The notes: generated from the sequence alone by a model not told the origin. A stretch of DNA of 64,000 bases from Pseudoscleropodium purum (GCA_963969395.1 OZ017804.1:14632001-14696000); one strand, 5' to 3'. Counted from the stretch's first letter, positions 1 through 11,399 are shown. A program made the numbers and translations.

Positions 1-515
1 AATATATTGTGTATGGTATATAATGTATAGTATATGGTATATAATGTATTGTATATAGCAAATGTCTAAGTTAACATCAAAATTGATGTCTCCAAAAACA
101 TCTCAAAAACATCGATGTTGCTAAAAACAATATTCAAATTCTTATAGATGTCTAAGTTGATATCACTAAAACAATATAAAGTTTTTCAAAAAACATGACG
201 TCAACTACCACCTCATCTTCCGGTTAGGTGAAAAAAATCTTATATAGAATTACCTACTTGCGTGGTGCTTATATGGCTCACACATGGCGCATTTTGGGCA
301 CCTTTATAAACCATGTTTATTGTGATGTTTCTCTATAAACATAGCATGTTTTTTTGGATTTCTTTGTGTTTTTACCATGCCAATCTTGATAGATTTTTCT
401 AGACATCCAAAGTACACACGTCTGATGTTTTAGAAAACATATGAACACGTTTCCGCACTTGTCTATAGAATCACGAATTTCTTCTAGTACTCTGAAATTG
501 TTACTTATTGTAGTG
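1..515. mobile_element. CACTA-like element copy A, truncated by the window edge
   Basis: The right end at 501-515 reads, on the minus strand, CACTACAATAAGTAA, which resembles the usual CACTA (En/Spm) terminus. The interior shares long stretches with 17930-18440 in the same orientation and with the reverse complement of the CACTA element at 62446-63711. Shared parts include the dense GATGTC/ATGTC repeats, a GATGAAAAAAAATCC-type block and a CACATGGC..TTTGGGCAC block. No transposase is visible, so this looks non-autonomous. The left end lies outside the window. Confidence 0.6.
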
Positions 516-2399
516 GTCACTTGTAGCTAGACACTAATTGTCTCAGAGCAATTTTGAAACAGAGCTTCTTTGGTCACTTCTAATGATGGCATTACTAAAC
601 GTGAAGGCCAAAAACTGCATTAAGTGCGGTCTGAATCATGTGTTGAGAAACTCTTTGGATTAATCTTCAGATTTATTTTTAACTAATTTAAGTTTAAGAC
701 TTGTGGATTCCTTACTCCGCCTACGTCAAAAAACATTGTTGTACAACCTTCCTTCTCTCTGCTTCTCAAGAACGTTACTCAATGTATCTAGTAGAATAAA
801 AGGGAGTACTTTTGTACAATCTTTGTTAGTCTTCGGCCTCCAAGATGCATTCAAAGTTTGCATTATAGTAGAACCACCTATTGTTGACCAAGGATCCATC
901 TCCAACCTATAGGGTGTACTATTTCCAACCAAAGCTGGAATAAATGTTCAACCAAAGTATTGAATGTATTTTTTTTTTTTTTTTTTAAAGTTAAGACTAA
1001 TCAAGTCATGATGCATGTCCTAAAGTAGTGAGCAGAAAGAAGTTCTTGAATGATCAGGATTGGAAGATTCTACATGTTGGCTATAGATTTGATCTAGCTA
1101 TTCGCTTCCAAAATTCACAATAATTTGAATTCAAAGAACAAAATGACAAAAATTTGGCAATCCCTATGATTTCTATCTTTCTACATGCTAGAGAATTTAC
1201 ATTGCCTTCTACTACTCCAAAACATGTACAGATCGCTTAAGTGGTCAACAATGGGTGGTTCTACGATATTTCTTATAGATTCTTTAGAATATTAAATTAC
1301 TATGATTCTGATTTGAGAACATGTCATTTATAGGGTCATTATTCCATCACTTCCTAGCAATGGATATAGCGCTAGAACAATGAGACCTATACTTTAGAGC
1401 TTGTAACAATGAGACCCATACTTTACAACTTGTAATGCAAAAAGTCTAGTCACTCCAACTCCGACTTTGACTCCACATTTAAGCCATGAAATAAGAAAGG
1501 ATGATTATGTGATCTAGTTTTCTAAAAGCAATTAAGATTGAAGAGTGTTGCTACACTAATCTGACAAAGTATAACTTATTAGCAATTTGTGTAGTTGGCG
1601 TGGCATACAAGTTTAGTTGTATAGACATGTTCTATTCTTTGGTTTGCACATCTATTTCAAGCAAGTGTTTTTATCTATTTTCCCTCTAAAAACCAAGCAC
1701 AAAAGCAATAGGTGTACAACCACACTAGGTCACTACAAATGCACTAGGACTACAAATATACAGGATCTAAATTTTGGACTTCAAAATGGTCGTCATCCAG
1801 CTCTCATTGCAGGAAGTAACAACTCCAACCTTTCCTTTGAGTTTGGCGGTGTAACTTGAGAGTCTACACATTTCTAATCCAAAATAAATTACCTAGGATA
1901 CTACATTCAGAATTTCAAGTATGTATTTTTTGAAAAATGAGTGGTAGTGCAAGTTGCAACTTCTTGCAACAAGAAATAAGAGTGAATGGCCTTTGGTGAA
2001 TTTTTTTCATACATTCAGGTGGTTTTTTGTTTGAATGCCATTGTATTCATTGGTAACACATTCTTTTTAGGTGTATGGTAACTTTATTAACTTAGAAAAT
2101 CGAATTTTATGAAGGTGGTTCCACTTGTGAATTTTGAGGTAAGGGTGTGGCAACAAGTTCAAAAGAAATGGAGCAGTTGTGGTGACTCCTCATATCCAAG
2201 TGGTTATGCTTTAAAATAAATAAAAAGATCCAAAAAGCACAAAATTCAAATAGTCTAGCTTAGCAAATTCATGGAACAATGCTTGAAATTCAAAACATCT
2301 GAGATCAATACACTTCACTAAATATTGAAAAAGACAAAAGGAAAAACATAACAAAACTTATAAGCTTGTCTACCAACCTGCATACAAAACAAGCAGTTG
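516..2399. other. AT-rich intergenic stretch, nothing recognised
   Basis: There is a poly-T run at about 969-986 and only short chance reading frames. No TIR, LTR or RNA gene was recognised. Confidence 0.4.
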
Positions 2400-4100
2400 C
2401 ATGCACTACAATTGGCTCTATCCTTGTAAGTATTGGCATACTTTTTTAGTAAGGTACATACTCAAACTTCCTCCCATCTAGCTTTAGTCGTTGTAGAGCG
2501 TCCTTCTTTCTGGTCTAGAGCCAACAAACAAACTACTATTACCAAGGAGAATTGAACCCCATCCGTAAAAAGCATTGTCCATTGCATTTCATACACACTT
2601 AGTCCTTGCCCAATCAATAAAATTTTTAGAAATAACCCGCAAGTACACTTTGGCCAATTTTTTGCCACAGTTTCATCAAAGGATTTGTATTCCAAGACTT
2701 ATCCATTGTTGCCTAGGCATTTGATTTCATAGTCAACTTTAAGAAATTGGACGCCTGCCACCCAACAGTGTACACATCCAACAAGAGGTTTATCTGGACT
2801 ATCTTAGACTCATTTGCAATGCCTCCATTGATGAATCCAACAATAACAAAGTGTTACCTTAGTGTATTCATGTGCAAAGCAAAAAAACTGGTCATAGTTA
2901 CTTTGTAGCCAATAAATACTATGGAAACACAATAGCTAGGCATTCATCAGCTCTAGCAAGTTTCTAAAACTCGAGATGTCCTTGAAATACAAGAACATTA
3001 CTTTCTCCAATGCTCACCAATCCCTTTGCTACAACTTTATTTGCCACCTTCATGCCAAATCAAGCCAATAGTAAGAGCTTCTTTAACTATAGAAGCCCCA
3101 TTTCCCTTAACAAGCACAATAGAATGAAAGCTTTAGCGTGACCAATACATACATAGATTTCATGGTCATTAGTGGTTACATCATCTGCAAAATAGCAAAA
3201 TACTTTGCGTTGGAGATGATATTCTTGACGTATTTCGAGGAAACCACCCCCACTCTGTTGACCATTTCCCACCTTGTTCTAGAACTTTAATGTCCCACCT
3301 TGGTACACTCTAACATTTGAAGCTACAAGAATAGGTCCCAAGGAACTTGCAATTAAATAGCATTGGTTGTCCATAGCTCAAGATCTAGAATAGAAGCCTA
3401 AACTATATCAATTTACATTCTCACTCCTTTATAGCACCATGGGCAACTTGATTGGCCACCATGACTCTGACGCTTGCAAAGTATCGCTTCTCATTTTTTA
3501 TATGTTGATTAGTAGACAAAAAGAAGTACTCCTCCTTTTGGATGTATCAAATATTGTCAAGGCTCAATGACATCCTACATGCTTCTACAATCCATCAATC
3601 TTGGAGGCAAGGAGCTTCTCACATCACTCAACTTTGGAGCAAATTTGGTACCTCTAACCTACATAACACATCCATCCTTGGCTAATGACGATTTGCTCGC
3701 CTCATATAATTGTTGTCATTGTCATGCCACTACATGCAAAGTAGATGCATCAAGAGGATCAATAATTTGCACATCAAAACCAAAGTGCGCATTCAAAGGA
3801 CGACTCGTGGCTTCACTAGTAGGAGGGCTTGTTTTTTTGTCATGTTTGAATGCGATGAGGACGTTATGAAGAACATGAAGGTGATGATGAAGATTTGTTT
3901 GGAGGAGGCTGAATTTAAGAATATGTATGAGAAAACATGCCAATGTCACAATCAAAACGAGGTGATGTTTTGTGCTACAGGACTGTTGAGGGGAACATGA
4001 CGGAGGACATTGTTGCATTTTGTGAAACGTCCACAAAAGCACAAGAGTGACACATAGGCAATCTAGGTCTTTTCTAGTGCAGGCAACTTATAGTGGGGTC
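2400..4100. other. unassigned stretch with weakly coding-like fragments
   Basis: Composition is a little less AT-rich than the surroundings. Short reading frames occur on both strands, for example minus 3087-3272 and plus 3567-3869. None is longer than about 105 codons and I recognise no family. It may be an old transposon or pseudogene relic, but I can assign no function. Confidence 0.2.
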
Positions 4101-5593
4101 AAGTAAGAAGCTGCCCTTAAGGGAAAACCGAAACTAGGGGCTGGTGCTTCTTAAATATTTTATAAACACATGCAAAGAGGGTTGTTGTAATTACCCTTCT
4201 AGAGTATTTTTAGACTTACAACAAAAAAATAAAATGAACTTAGAGAAGAGGAAAGAAGACTTATAATGTAGAGTATGTGTATGTTATTTTTCTGGATGCG
4301 GCTTTGTGGCCAAATATAATACGTAGAAGGAAACTAAATTAGTATTCAATTGAAGCAAATTTAGTTCAAGAAGAATGAAAGAGAATATGAATTAAAAAAA
4401 TTTGAATGTGGTGTGCTCCCCCAACCCATACTATACGTGTTTAGGGGCATGCCTTTTTTTTGGAGCACCAATCAACTTTTGTGCGTTTAAAAAGAGATTC
4501 CAAGAAGAGGGTGGAATTTTGATCTACAAGTACCGAGTCTATATGCCTTTTGTCACCTTAAAGGAAAAATTTCCTTCATGGGTTATTTCCATTCTAGACA
4601 TGTAGTTCATTTAGATGGACCTTATGTCTTCTACTTAGTTGTACTAAAAAAAATTCTAATTCTAGAACAATTTTTAGGGTAAGCCTTGGAAGACCAGACT
4701 ACATTTTTTGGTTGTATAGAAATATTGTGCATACCATTGTGACTAGCAAATTGCATATTTTAGGTAGAAATTTTAATTGAAGCTGTGGACGAGGATATCT
4801 TTCCTATGCAACAATCTTAATGACATTTGGTAATAGGAGGCAAAAGTTATAGCCAAATATGTTTATTTTTTCCATAATTGGGCATTTTGAGCAAATAAGG
4901 AAAAATAACTTTTTTCATGAAGTAAAATTTGAAATTGGTTATATATACTAGGATAGTTTCAAATCATTCCATTTTTGTCAACAAATCAAAAGTTATGAGG
5001 ATTTTTAGGGTGTGGGTTGTTATGGATTTCCTACCAAAAAAAATTGAATTCCTTCATGTTATCCAATTTTCTATATTTTTTTGGGAAAAAAAATACTAGA
5101 ATTAAAATTGTCTATTACAACATTTCAAGCATTGGGATTGGCATTTTCCAATACTATATTTAAATTCTAAATAATTTAGAATGTTGGATCATTGTATTCT
5201 ATTACTTCCTTACTATTTTTTCCCTCTGTATATTCTAGTATTCCAAATGATTTGAAAATTTTCAAACATATGGCTAATTTGTCTACGAAAAAAAATTCAT
5301 AGAAGTAGCACTATTTTGGTCATTTTTGCAGAAGAAAGTGAGCTTGTGAAGTGCACCTACTCATTTTTTTATAGAGTTAGAGAAATGGTTATGGTGGATG
5401 TGAATGCTTATATCTTACGATCCACATAGTGTTAGATGGAATAGAATGTGCGTAATATATGTTCTAGTATTATTAACAGCAACATGGTTGTTGGCAAAAG
5501 TATTTTTTGATTCCTCATCTACTTTCATAATTCTTTTGTGCTAGAAGAGTATCAATTATTTTGTGGAATGTTTCAAACCCTCCTTTCTTCCGT
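4101..5593. other. AT-rich intergenic stretch, nothing recognised
   Basis: Long A and T runs with no coding signal and no clear repeat boundary, up to the CTTTC duplication that flanks the solo LTR. Confidence 0.4.
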
Positions 5594-5816
5594 CTTTCTG
5601 TTGCGGACGGCAACTCTTGGACGGAACCAAGATTAGATTTGAGGGGATACCTCAAACAGAGACAAGAACAAGCTAGAAGTGAGGGGATTCCTCACACACG
5701 ACTCAGAACGTGCTTCAAGATGAGAAAACTAGAAGATGTATTGATAACATGAAGTCAAAGAATGACTGGGTACAACTGGTGTTGAAGAGAGTGAGGGACA
5801 ATGGCCCTCGACTCTC

Positions 5817-5824
5817 TATTTATA
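5817..5824 (-). promoter_or_regulatory. TATA box of the solo LTR
   Basis: The minus strand reads TATAAATA followed by a GAGAGTCGAGG stretch. It sits between the heat-shock-like array (U3) and the presumed R/U5 region, the usual position in a plant LTR. Confidence 0.6.
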
Positions 5825-5834
5825 CTAGACTAAG

Positions 5835-6012
5835 GAACCTTCCGGAATAAGGCCTTGGAAACCTTTGGAAATATCCGTAGGTCTTTCCGGAAGCTTGTGG
5901 AAGCTTCCGGAAACTAGGAGGATCTAGTGGAACCTTCTGAAAGCTTGTAGAAGCTTCCGGAAACTAGTGGAACCAAATAGAACCTTCTGGAAGCTTATGG
6001 AAGCTTCCGGAA
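5835..6012 (-). promoter_or_regulatory. array of heat-shock-element-like motifs in the LTR U3
   Basis: Heat shock factors bind alternating nGAAn and nTTCn units. Here GAA and TTC alternate at exact 5-bp spacing in four clusters: 5835-5847 (3 of 3 units perfect), 5885-5912 (5 of 6), 5930-5962 (5 of 7) and 5970-6012 (7 of 9). The recurring core is TTCCGGAAGCTT..GGAAGCTTCCGGAA. The array lies just upstream of the minus-strand TATA box. The phasing is seen in the sequence; heat activation is inference. Confidence 0.6.
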
Positions 6013-6191
6013 ACAAATAGAAACTAATGAAGACTATTGGAATCTACTAGAATCATTGAAAACAACTTGTACACTAGGCCACCGCTTTTGAGAAGGTTCT
6101 TAAGAGGCATCCTTGTTGCAAAGGCGGTGGAGACTCTATTAGGGACGAAACTACTGGATAAGGTCCGGTATGGCACGTCCGTGACACTTTC

Positions 6192-6958
6192 CAATGTTTT
6201 TAAGTTTAATTTTTTGCACTACAGAATTTTGGGCATTAAATCTTTATGGTATAAAATAGAATTGAGAACTTAAGAAAAATCCAGAATATTGAAAAAAACT
6301 TAATTTTTATACTTTAAAAAATTGTTAAATAGAAATAAGTAAGAGAGAGAAGGAAAATTTCAATTATTAATAGCTCAAGAATGGAATTAAAATGCACTAA
6401 TCCCAATGGTGAGAGTGTTCTAGCAAGAAAAATAAATCTTGTGGACCTTTTTCTTTGAAAAATTGTAAAAATTGCATTTAGAAATGAATCTTACAAGTTA
6501 CTTTTTGAAGAAAATGCTCTATTTGTTTGAAAAACAAGATTGTTTGTAACTTTCACAAAAAAAATCCAAATGGAATGAACTAAAGCTATACATGTACACA
6601 AAAATATTATGTATAAGCATATTTTTTTTAAACTTAAAATGAAAATTTCTGAATTTTTTTTGCTGCCTCCTGTTCCCTATTATGAGCTTATTTGGGTATA
6701 GCTTTTTTTCTCATAAAGCTAATCCATTTTTGTATCTTCAAAAAAAGTTTCAAAAAAGAAAGAAAAAATTTGAGCTTATAGGTACCTACCCAAAATCCCA
6801 TTTGTCTCCTTAAGGGACAGTGGTCCTTCAAATGTTAATTCCATTTTAGTTTTACTATTAATTTGGATCAAGTTTCTACCTTGTACCTATTTCTACTGAA
6901 TAATGTTCAAATGCATAAAAATTTAATGTTTTTGAATTGATATTTTTCTTCTAAGACT
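6192..6958. other. AT-rich stretch, nothing recognised
   Basis: Strongly AT-rich with many A and T runs. No coding signal up to the hAT target-site duplication. Confidence 0.4.
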
Positions 6959-6966
6959 CTCAACTA
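6959..6966. repeat. 8-bp target-site duplication, left (CTCAACTA)
   Basis: Identical to 16742-16749 on the other side of the hAT element. A perfect match shows the two ends moved as one unit. Confidence 0.9.
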
Positions 6967-7095
6967 CAGGGTTGACGAATCTCTACGTCCGCCCCCAAAT
7001 AGCGTCCGTTTTCCGGACGTCCGGACGCACAGACGCTAGCGAACGCAGCGTCCCTCCCATCGTCGGAAGGCGGACGGGCGGGGCGGCTTAGAAAA
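6967..7095. repeat. hAT terminal and subterminal GC-rich region (3' end)
   Basis: TIR CAGGGTTGAC is followed by a dense run of GTCCGC, GGACGTCC and GGGCGGAC motifs in otherwise AT-rich DNA. It matches the reverse complement of the right ends of the miniature elements, for example through the shared AATAGCGTCCGTTTT block. Subterminal repeats of this kind are usually transposase binding sites in hAT elements; that role is inferred here. Confidence 0.75.
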
Positions 7096-7437
7096 CCCGT
7101 TTTGGGTTTTTTGTTTTGATTGTTTTCACCAATGAGAGATTGAGAGTGAAGTCATTTTGATTTTGATTTTTCTTATATTGCAATTACGATTCAATAGAGT
7201 TGTATATCACTATTTATGTAAAAGCTAAAATATGAAATATATTTTTAATTTTTTTTGTTGAATTTCATTTTGATTTAGAAACAAAATCACTTTAAAATCC
7301 AGCGAGATGTATATCATCAATAAACAAACAATTTTATAATAAAATGATTGAAGAAACCATTGTCATTTGTCAACATAAGCTCCATATATCATAAGCAACT
7401 AAACAATCAAACATCTAAATTCACATCTCCACAATTC

Positions 7438-8060
7438 CTATGGACGCCAATCCACATCTCCTCTAACCTCAGCCCCACTATTCTCTCCTACAGCTCTCTG
7501 TTCAAAATCTTCATTATCGGAGTCATCTTCATTGTCGGAGTCATCTTCATTGTTGGAATCAAGTATCGTTGTCTCCTTCAAGTCTTCTCTCGAAGTAGAT
7601 TTACTCCCTTCTTTCGAATTTAATTTTTCTTTTTTACTTTGACAGAACGATTAAAGGCTTTTTGAATAGGAACCTTTCTTTTCTTTCTATTTGACAAAGT
7701 AGCAACATTTTCATCAAGAGGGGTCCTATTCTTCACTGGAGAGATAGCAAAAGGTTGCATTTCTCTTTTCACTTTCACGTTACTCGATTCTTAAACCATC
7801 AATCTCGATGTAGGGTCGACATGTCCATGAACGATTATCTTCACTTTGGCTTTCTTTTGAAGTAATAGAGTGCCGTTTGTTGATTTGATGGGTTCTTGCG
7901 CCATTCCTTTTCCTAAAATGCGATCACGCAAAGATGCCAATGGCATCCGATCACTATCCGTATTACTTAGGCTTGTAGGTGATGACGCTACTTTTCGTAG
8001 ATTATCGCCTGTAGAAATTTTTTTGGAAATGTTCATTAGGCGTTTTCCATATCCAAAGCT
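7438..8060 (-). pseudogene. decayed C-terminal tail of the hAT transposase
   Basis: After the TAG at 8061 the same frame continues as coding-like sequence (SFGYGKRLMNISKK..). It has a TAA at 7791-7793, a MQPFAISP block, and a frame slip in an A-run near 7630, and it ends in an acidic repeat (NNEDDSDNEDDSDNED) and SGAEVRGDVDWRP-stop at 7438. The second copy of the family has the matching blocks MELFAISPRKK and SSGAEVKEDTDYRP-stop at 49001, so the ancestral protein ended here. Both stops could have come from Gln codons by C-to-T change. Confidence 0.65.
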
Positions 8061-10073
8061 CTAAGAATCATTCAATCGTGTGCTAATAGACTTCAACGGT
8101 ATTGGTGGAAGAGCACTAGATCTCAGTACTTCAAAAATTGACTTCATTGGCTCCTTTCCTTTATCACTCTTCACAATTGCTGAATTTGTGACTGCCATTC
8201 CAAGTGAATCATTATTTTTGTGTACCGCAATATTTGGTTCCTCCTCATCACCACTATTGTTGCCCACATCTTTTGGAACGTCCACCTTCATGACCGCATC
8301 TTCTCTTTTGTTGTTTCCTTGCACTACATTTAATGCCACAGATGGAGATTGAGAAATTAAAACTTCTTCATTTCTCCCATCATCACCAATAGCATTCTCA
8401 TTGATTTTCACCTCTTTGGCAATAGCGTTTGCCTTTTCCGATAGAATGTTTTCGCTATTCAAGTATCCCGTTCGATTGCAATATGCAGCTAAAGAAGGTA
8501 GATTCTCCTCACCCCCTACATTGTCCTCGTCTTCACAAAAGGTATATGCATCGTTTGCATTGTCGGGAACGACATCTTTGCGGTTTAGATGATAATCATG
8601 CGTATCATTCACCAAATCGGGAAAGTCTTGCATAACGTCTTCATCTCCCCATGCTGTCGCACGATTGAAGTCATCTCCGCCATCTACAGCTGAAAGGGCC
8701 CTTTCCAAATCCTCGTCATCATCGTCTTCTAACGTCAGTCTATCTGAATCCTCTGATTCCATCGGATCCACATTATCATTATACCATTTTTTTTCATCTT
8801 TTTCCTTCGATGCGTTTAATACTTTGGAATTGGTATACACGTACACCAAATCCGCTGCTCTCTCCGGCTTCAATTTATTTCGAGATTTGTTGTGAACAAA
8901 AGAATAGTTGCTCCAATTCCGTTCACATGAAGATGATGACACCGGTTGAGCCAATATCCTCTTCGCTAATGGAGCTATAAACTTGCCACATGCACCTTCA
9001 AAATCCCACCAAGCATGTGCGGACAACATTTGATCTCCCGGATTCAACATATTGTGGAATGGAGGTTCCTTGTGTCGAAAAGCTACAAATTCCTTCACCA
9101 CTGCTGCATATTCATCCGATTTACATATTCTCTCCAAAACTTTCTTACATCCTGACATTGCATCTGCGTCATCTGCTAGCTCTTTGTCATGAAGAAGGTA
9201 TGGATTCAAAAGAGCTGCGGCTGATTGGAGATCGTTGTCCACCATTCTTCTTCGGGCATAAAAAGACTGTACCAATGGAATTGCAAGTTCTTCTAGCAAA
9301 CAAAATGGTGGACTTTGTAATCCGTTCACGTGTTTCTCTAACTTCCTCATGATATGCAACACCTTCCCCATGCATGGTGATTTTGAATCCAAATCGCGGA
9401 GTGCACATATGATTGGTTCAACCATCTCCACATAATTGATGGACCGATTCCAAAAATGGTCATCAAGAACAATTTTCTTGATTGCTAAGGCCAAGTCTTT
9501 TGGTTGGACTTTAGCTCCACTTTTCTTCTTGAGAGTATGTACATACTCAACCCATTGCGGATCTACCACCGTTTGTTCCAATGCTCCTCTCAATTTTGTC
9601 AAACGCTCCATCATGATAAATTTAGAGGCGAACTTTGTATCCCCAGGCATCAAGAGACCAAGATTTGGCGAATACTTTCGCAATAGAGCTAGCGGCATAT
9701 GTCTCTTCCTGATAAATTTAGCTACAAGAACTCCTTTATCTAATTTGGAAGCAATCCATTTTTGTGCAGCCCAATCCTTCAACAACAAACTCAATGCATG
9801 TACCACGCACCCTTGGTAAAAAATATGAGGATATTTTGCAGATATTACATCCCATGCAGACGGATTCACAGGAGCATTATCCGTAGTTATTAACACGACG
9901 TTCTTGGACCCCACTTGTTCAATGAACTTTTCCAACACAGCTGCCAAGTATTCCGCATTTTTTTCACAACCACTTGTATCCACAGATCCAAGAAATTCTT
10001 CACCTGCGGATGATACAAGCATGGCATTGATGAGAGGTCGATTAATTACTGAGCTCCATTCATCAATGGACAA
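8061..10073 (-). CDS. hAT transposase, DUF659 plus C-terminal dimerisation part
   Basis: An open frame of 670 codons encodes the catalytic body of a BED/DUF659-type hAT transposase. It opens in the DUF659 block, where the frame extends upstream as FGATLSIDEWSS just before the first ATG, followed by the DTSG and TDNA motifs typical of that domain. A central helical region follows. At about residues 355-420 lies the hAT dimerisation domain, with AHAWWDFEGACGKF and the SSSCERNWS block. From about residue 435 the chain is acidic and low in complexity. The N-terminal zinc-finger half lies in another frame upstream (10046-10792), so the protein is split by a one-base frame break near 10085. The TAG at 8061 is probably not the original end: coding-like sequence continues to 7438. 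Confidence 0.85.
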   Translation of the reverse strand: MSIDEWSSVINRPLINAMLVSSAGEEFLGSVDTSGCEKNAEYLAAVLEKFIEQVGSKNVVLITTDNAPVNPSAWDVISAKYPHIFYQGCVVHALSLLLKDWAAQKWIASKLDKGVLVAKFIRKRHMPLALLRKYSPNLGLLMPGDTKFASKFIMMERLTKLRGALEQTVVDPQWVEYVHTLKKKSGAKVQPKDLALAIKKIVLDDHFWNRSINYVEMVEPIICALRDLDSKSPCMGKVLHIMRKLEKHVNGLQSPPFCLLEELAIPLVQSFYARRRMVDNDLQSAAALLNPYLLHDKELADDADAMSGCKKVLERICKSDEYAAVVKEFVAFRHKEPPFHNMLNPGDQMLSAHAWWDFEGACGKFIAPLAKRILAQPVSSSSCERNWSNYSFVHNKSRNKLKPERAADLVYVYTNSKVLNASKEKDEKKWYNDNVDPMESEDSDRLTLEDDDDEDLERALSAVDGGDDFNRATAWGDEDVMQDFPDLVNDTHDYHLNRKDVVPDNANDAYTFCEDEDNVGGEENLPSLAAYCNRTGYLNSENILSEKANAIAKEVKINENAIGDDGRNEEVLISQSPSVALNVVQGNNKREDAVMKVDVPKDVGNNSGDEEEPNIAVHKNNDSLGMAVTNSAIVKSDKGKEPMKSIFEVLRSSALPPIPLKSISTRLNDS

Positions 10074-10792
10074 TGTTGCTCCAAATTTTCGATGCTATCT
10101 TCGGTCCGTGCATTCAAATGTGTCTGAATGTTAGTCTTCGCCTCATTCAACAATTTATACCGAAGGTCGTGGTATGAGGGAGGAATGTATGGCCTACCGA
10201 ACGCAGCCGTTTTCTTCACTACTTCTTTAAAAGCTGGATTTCGAGCCACGGAAAATGGTATGTTCGCCGAATAAAAAAAATTTGCCCACACTAAATGTAA
10301 TTTGCGTCTATGACCTTCTTCAAACCCATTCACTAAGTTGCCTTGCCTCTGAGGCCTAGAACTTGATGCCCTCGGGGTTTCACGTTCATCAGAAGCTTCC
10401 GTACTCAAAGTCATTTTAGTTGTGGCACATACCATTGATACCAATTCTTTGAACGTTGGACAAGAGTCTTCGTAGTCAGAATGCGACACAGCCTTTCCGG
10501 CCAAAAACTCTTGGACATCTGAAGGGCCAGGGTTGCCATCCACATTGTCCATTACAACGCGTTTTGGAAAAACTCCTTCGCAATGCCGAAATAAATCTCG
10601 AATTGCCATTGGTAATCGTGGACAAAGGCTCACCCCTTTATCATGTACACCTCGAGGCCCAGAATAGCCTAAGTGGCTAAACATACGGCTAAGCTTCCTT
10701 GACATGCTCGCTTTGCAAAGCCTACATTTTACTTTACCACCCTCTTGCACACTAAACCAAGGAGAAAAATCCCCCGTCGGTTTGGCCACCAT
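10046..10792 (-). CDS. hAT transposase, N-terminal BED zinc finger part
   Basis: The frame is open from 10885, but the ATG at 10792 is the likely start, because the second copy of this family has an ATG at the matching place (55878) and similarity begins there. Residues about 8-45 hold a BED-like zinc finger: KVKCRLC followed by RMFSHLGYSG, that is, CxxC and a downstream His. A linker follows, then the start of DUF659 (WANFFYSANIPFSVARNP). The frame runs past the point where FGATLSIDEWS should follow and ends 28 bp inside the next open frame. The rest of the enzyme is in the -1 frame at 8061-10073. It would bind the element ends in the nucleus. Confidence 0.75.
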   Translation of the reverse strand: MVAKPTGDFSPWFSVQEGGKVKCRLCKASMSRKLSRMFSHLGYSGPRGVHDKGVSLCPRLPMAIRDLFRHCEGVFPKRVVMDNVDGNPGPSDVQEFLAGKAVSHSDYEDSCPTFKELVSMVCATTKMTLSTEASDERETPRASSSRPQRQGNLVNGFEEGHRRKLHLVWANFFYSANIPFSVARNPAFKEVVKKTAAFGRPYIPPSYHDLRYKLLNEAKTNIQTHLNARTEDSIENLEQHCPLMNGAQ

Positions 10793-11094
10793 ACTGACAA
10801 GTGTATGTTTTACCTCAATTTCAAAAGAAACCAATAGAATGTTTTCAATTTGAAACCCACAACGTGACAATGTATACAACATCAATGAAATTAGTCACAC
10901 AAAGCTTTGAAAATCAAAGCCCCCCCGTCCACCGAACTATGCATTACCAAGCAAGAGACTCAATAAATTGAAGCTCATAGCCCTTGAAAATCTTAGCGTT
11001 CGGTTTTTCGAGAGTGAATACCAAAGCTTCTCTTCTAACATTTATAGTCCCCTCCAGAAAATTAAAGGTTCATTTTTAGGGTTTCCATTCAAAA

Positions 11095-11320
11095 ACAAGA
11101 AACGGCCCGGACGGGGGCGGGCGGACGGGTCGGACAGGGCGGGTGGACGGGGCGGTCGGGAGGACAGGCCAAACGGGTCGGACGGGCGGTCGGACGCGGC
11201 GGACGGGGCGGTCGGACGAGACTGTCCGCATTGTCTGCCTTCCGACACCGTCCACGCTTTGGACACGCCGACCACCCCACTTAAACACTGACCGTCGACG
11301 GCATCCGCCCAACTGTCCAT
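11095..11320. promoter_or_regulatory. GC-rich GTCCGCC-motif block upstream of the transposase gene
   Basis: A run of GGCGGACGGG, GGTCGGACGGG and related units starts about 300 bp upstream of the transposase start at 10792. It is built from the same motif as the element ends. Open frames across it are Arg/Pro-rich and look like translation of the repeat. A role in transposase or host-factor binding is inferred. Confidence 0.45.
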
Positions 11321-11399
11321 TGGAGCATCCTATGAGGCCGATATTACTCAAAAAGAACAGTAATATTTCAAAAAAAAACCACCCTAATAATCACTGCTA

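Larger units (their letters stand above)
5599..6186 (-). mobile_element. solo LTR of an LTR retrotransposon, with 5-bp TSD
   Basis: The 588-bp unit runs from TGTTGCGGAC to GTCCGTGACA on the plus strand, so it has TG..CA ends inside a short imperfect inverted repeat. It is flanked on both sides by the same 5 bp, CTTTC (5594-5598 and 6187-6191). No gag, pol or second LTR lies next to it, so it is a solo LTR left by recombination. Transcription would run on the minus strand: a TATAAATA box at 5817-5824 is preceded by a GGAAGCTTCC-rich upstream region and followed by a 220-bp R/U5-like stretch. Confidence 0.8.

Noticed and set aside
7348..7623. A 91-codon plus-strand frame with repeated Ile/Val
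   Set aside because: It is the complement of the acidic tail of the transposase, which a second copy supports.
8080..9819. Several plus-strand frames of 60-127 codons opposite the transposase
   Set aside because: They are antisense shadows of a well-supported transposase frame.
11042..11351. Overlapping Arg/Pro-rich frames on both strands, and the similar ones at 14062-14516
   Set aside because: These are translations of the GC-rich GTCCGCC motif blocks. They are open in several frames at once, as expected for a repeat lacking A/T stops.
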